DNA of 64,000 nucleotides, from NCBI GenBank assembly GCA_965224575.1, contig CBDCZQ010000006.1, positions 2,294,001-2,358,000 on the forward strand, written 5' to 3'. Shown one piece after another: positions 62,614 through 64,000 of the stretch. The notes beneath the pieces were generated by a model. The model was not told the origin of the DNA and did not search any database. It saw only the letters and a list, made by a program, of their open reading frames with translations. How positions within the stretch are numbered: position 1 is the first letter of the stretch; each line of letters begins with the position of its first letter. This stretch comes from QPIN01 sp965224575 (GTDB lineage Bacteria > Pseudomonadota > Gammaproteobacteria > Methylococcales > Methylomonadaceae). A program made the translations under genes and the position numbers.

Positions 62614-64000
62614 TTAATTAAAGTGCATCTTAGAAAGTTGGTTAGCACGTTCAATTTTTTCAACGTTATTTAGGTTCACCATAAATAATAAAGACGTTGC
62701 CACAGCACTTTTTATATGAAGCCTGGATGCAGAAAGAGCGTAGGCTAATCCCTGTACTTTATCTGCTTTCATTTTTCGACCCCAAAATAAAGCTTCACCA
62801 TATTGTAATAGAGCCATACCGTTTTTTGTTTGCACCGCTTTTAATAACCAGTCATTAGCTGCCTGAGTATCCCCTGATTTTTTGTAATTATTTATTACAG
62901 CTAGTTGAGCTTCAACATGACCTGAATTAGCTGCTTTTTTATACCAAAACAGTGCATTTATTGGTTCTAATAGGGCTTCATTTAGAATACCTAAAAGATA
63001 GGCTGAGTTAATATTTCCAGTATTAGCCAAATTAATATAAGACTCTTTTATTGATGGGTTCGTTATTCCATTTCCCTGTTGGTAAAGTTCGACTAAGATT
63101 TGAACAGGCTTTCTTGAACCTTGAATAAAAGCCAGTTGATAGAAGTGTAAGGCCTGAATGTTGTCTTGGTCTATTTTAGAATAATGATCAGCTAGAAGAA
63201 AACTTGCATCTGCGATGCCTTGTTCAGACAATAAATATAACTCCTCTTTAGCTTTTTTAATGTCCTGAGGTAAACCTTGTCCTTCAAGTTTTAATGTTGC
63301 TAATTTTAACCGAGCTGAAACATTGTTTTTCTTCGCTGAAATTTGATACCAATGAATGGCTTTCTCTGGTATTTTATCTCCAACGGCTATTGCTTGTTGT
63401 TCATAATTTTTTGCTAGTAAATAGGCTGCTTTATCGTATCCTGCATTGCCATAGTGCAGGAATATTTCTTCTGCATGAGGCCAATCTTGTTCTGTCCCCA
63501 AACCATTCGCATAATAATCAGCAGCATTCAGTTTTGCAGTAATATCACCTTGTGAAGCTGCTCGTTCAAAATAAAACAAAGCTTGCTGGAAGTCTTTGCC
63601 AGTATAAAGTCCTGCTTCAAAAGTTTTAGCTAAAGTTTTACTTGCAAGCCTCATTCCTTGCTCAGATAAGCTTTGTAAAATTTCAATAGCTCTAACACTA
63701 TTAGCTTGCCATCCACTGCTTCCTGTTAACATAAATTGTGCTTGAAGAAATAATGCATCATCACTATTTTGTTGTGCTGCTATTTGTTGCCAATGCTGTG
63801 CATCAAGTAAATCTTGTTGATTTTTTTGATGATTAAAATAATATTCAGCCATTCGAAAGGCAGAAATTTCATAGCCTTGTTGATAAGCTAGTTGATAATT
63901 CTTCAGCTCCTCTTTTTGATGATTAAGAATATTTTGAGTGTTAAGTAAACGTCCTAATTGATAACTGGCTTTGCCTTCATTTAAATTTGAAAGTTTTTTT
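62614..64000 (-). CDS. Sel1-like repeat protein, cut by window end
   Basis: The frame is open from 62614 up to base 64000, so the N-terminus lies outside the window. The ATG at 63852 is internal, because the coding pattern (YQLGRLLNTQNILNH, YQLAYQQGYEISAFRMAEYY) continues before it. At least 460 residues are arranged as about 10 Sel1-like/TPR-like helical repeats of 36-40 residues (e.g. ALFYFERAASQGDITAKLNAADYYANGLGTEQD spread over two helices). Such proteins are usually scaffolds. A relation to periplasmic AlgK-type proteins is possible but not shown. The missing N-terminus would tell whether it is exported. Confidence 0.75.
   Translation of the reverse strand, partial: KKLSNLNEGKASYQLGRLLNTQNILNHQKEELKNYQLAYQQGYEISAFRMAEYYFNHQKNQQDLLDAQHWQQIAAQQNSDDALFLQAQFMLTGSSGWQANSVRAIEILQSLSEQGMRLASKTLAKTFEAGLYTGKDFQQALFYFERAASQGDITAKLNAADYYANGLGTEQDWPHAEEIFLHYGNAGYDKAAYLLAKNYEQQAIAVGDKIPEKAIHWYQISAKKNNVSARLKLATLKLEGQGLPQDIKKAKEELYLLSEQGIADASFLLADHYSKIDQDNIQALHFYQLAFIQGSRKPVQILVELYQQGNGITNPSIKESYINLANTGNINSAYLLGILNEALLEPINALFWYKKAANSGHVEAQLAVINNYKKSGDTQAANDWLLKAVQTKNGMALLQYGEALFWGRKMKADKVQGLAYALSASRLHIKSAVATSLLFMVNLNNVEKIERANQLSKMHFN

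Overview
The window looks like a piece of a low-GC gammaproteobacterial chromosome, most plausibly a methanotroph of the order Methylococcales. The taxon is an inference. It rests on an oxidosqualene cyclase and squalene epoxidase pair (bacterial sterol synthesis), ordinary gammaproteobacterial housekeeping genes (ubiG-gph-yciK-sufT, rlmA, ppnN, cydDC) and a low-GC, repeat-rich context. No methane monooxygenase, rRNA, tRNA or CRISPR array was seen.

Layout. 1-0.9 kb: the end of an Hsp70 gene coupled to a small zinc-ribbon gene. 1-6 kb: secreted or membrane proteins of unknown role, including a seven-repeat FG-GAP beta-propeller. 6.3-14.6 kb: mostly housekeeping, with nirB, rlmA, a beta-carbonic anhydrase, a hexose-6-phosphate mutarotase and the ubiG-gph-SDR-sufT operon. 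15-24.6 kb: an accessory stretch with a TPR-CHAT protein, a LytS/LytR-type two-component pair, an IS4-like element between two palindromic MITE-like repeats, and a translationally coupled SPFH/Sir2 pair. 24.6-30.5 kb: an SLC13 transporter and two insertion sequences, each bounded by TAATTA. One of these IS copies splits a secreted-protein gene that can be rebuilt exactly. 31-38.3 kb: an unusually long glutamate synthase followed by a CysJ-like diflavin reductase. 39-46 kb: an outer-membrane barrel, a cupredoxin-like protein, a hybrid kinase and a sigma-54 response regulator, all on one strand. They face a RTX-like secreted protein gene that has a well-spaced -24/-12 promoter. 46-52 kb: a long Hsp70 and a UvrD-like helicase with an internal stop. 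52-57 kb: a MORN-repeat protein and the sterol genes. 57-64 kb: ppnN, cydD (frameshifted), cydC and a partial Sel1-repeat protein.

Genes that work together: nirB, the glutamate synthase and the diflavin reductase suggest nitrite/ammonia assimilation. The cyclase and epoxidase give the first two sterol steps. CydDC is the thiol exporter needed for cytochrome bd assembly. The barrel-cupredoxin-kinase-regulator operon looks like a signalling module, with the RTX-like gene as a candidate target. Four genes are visibly broken: by an IS insertion, by in-frame TGA in a transposase and a helicase, and by a one-base shift in cydD. This points to active gene decay or to residual sequence error. Several dispersed palindromic repeats sit at gene ends and sometimes supply the stop codon.
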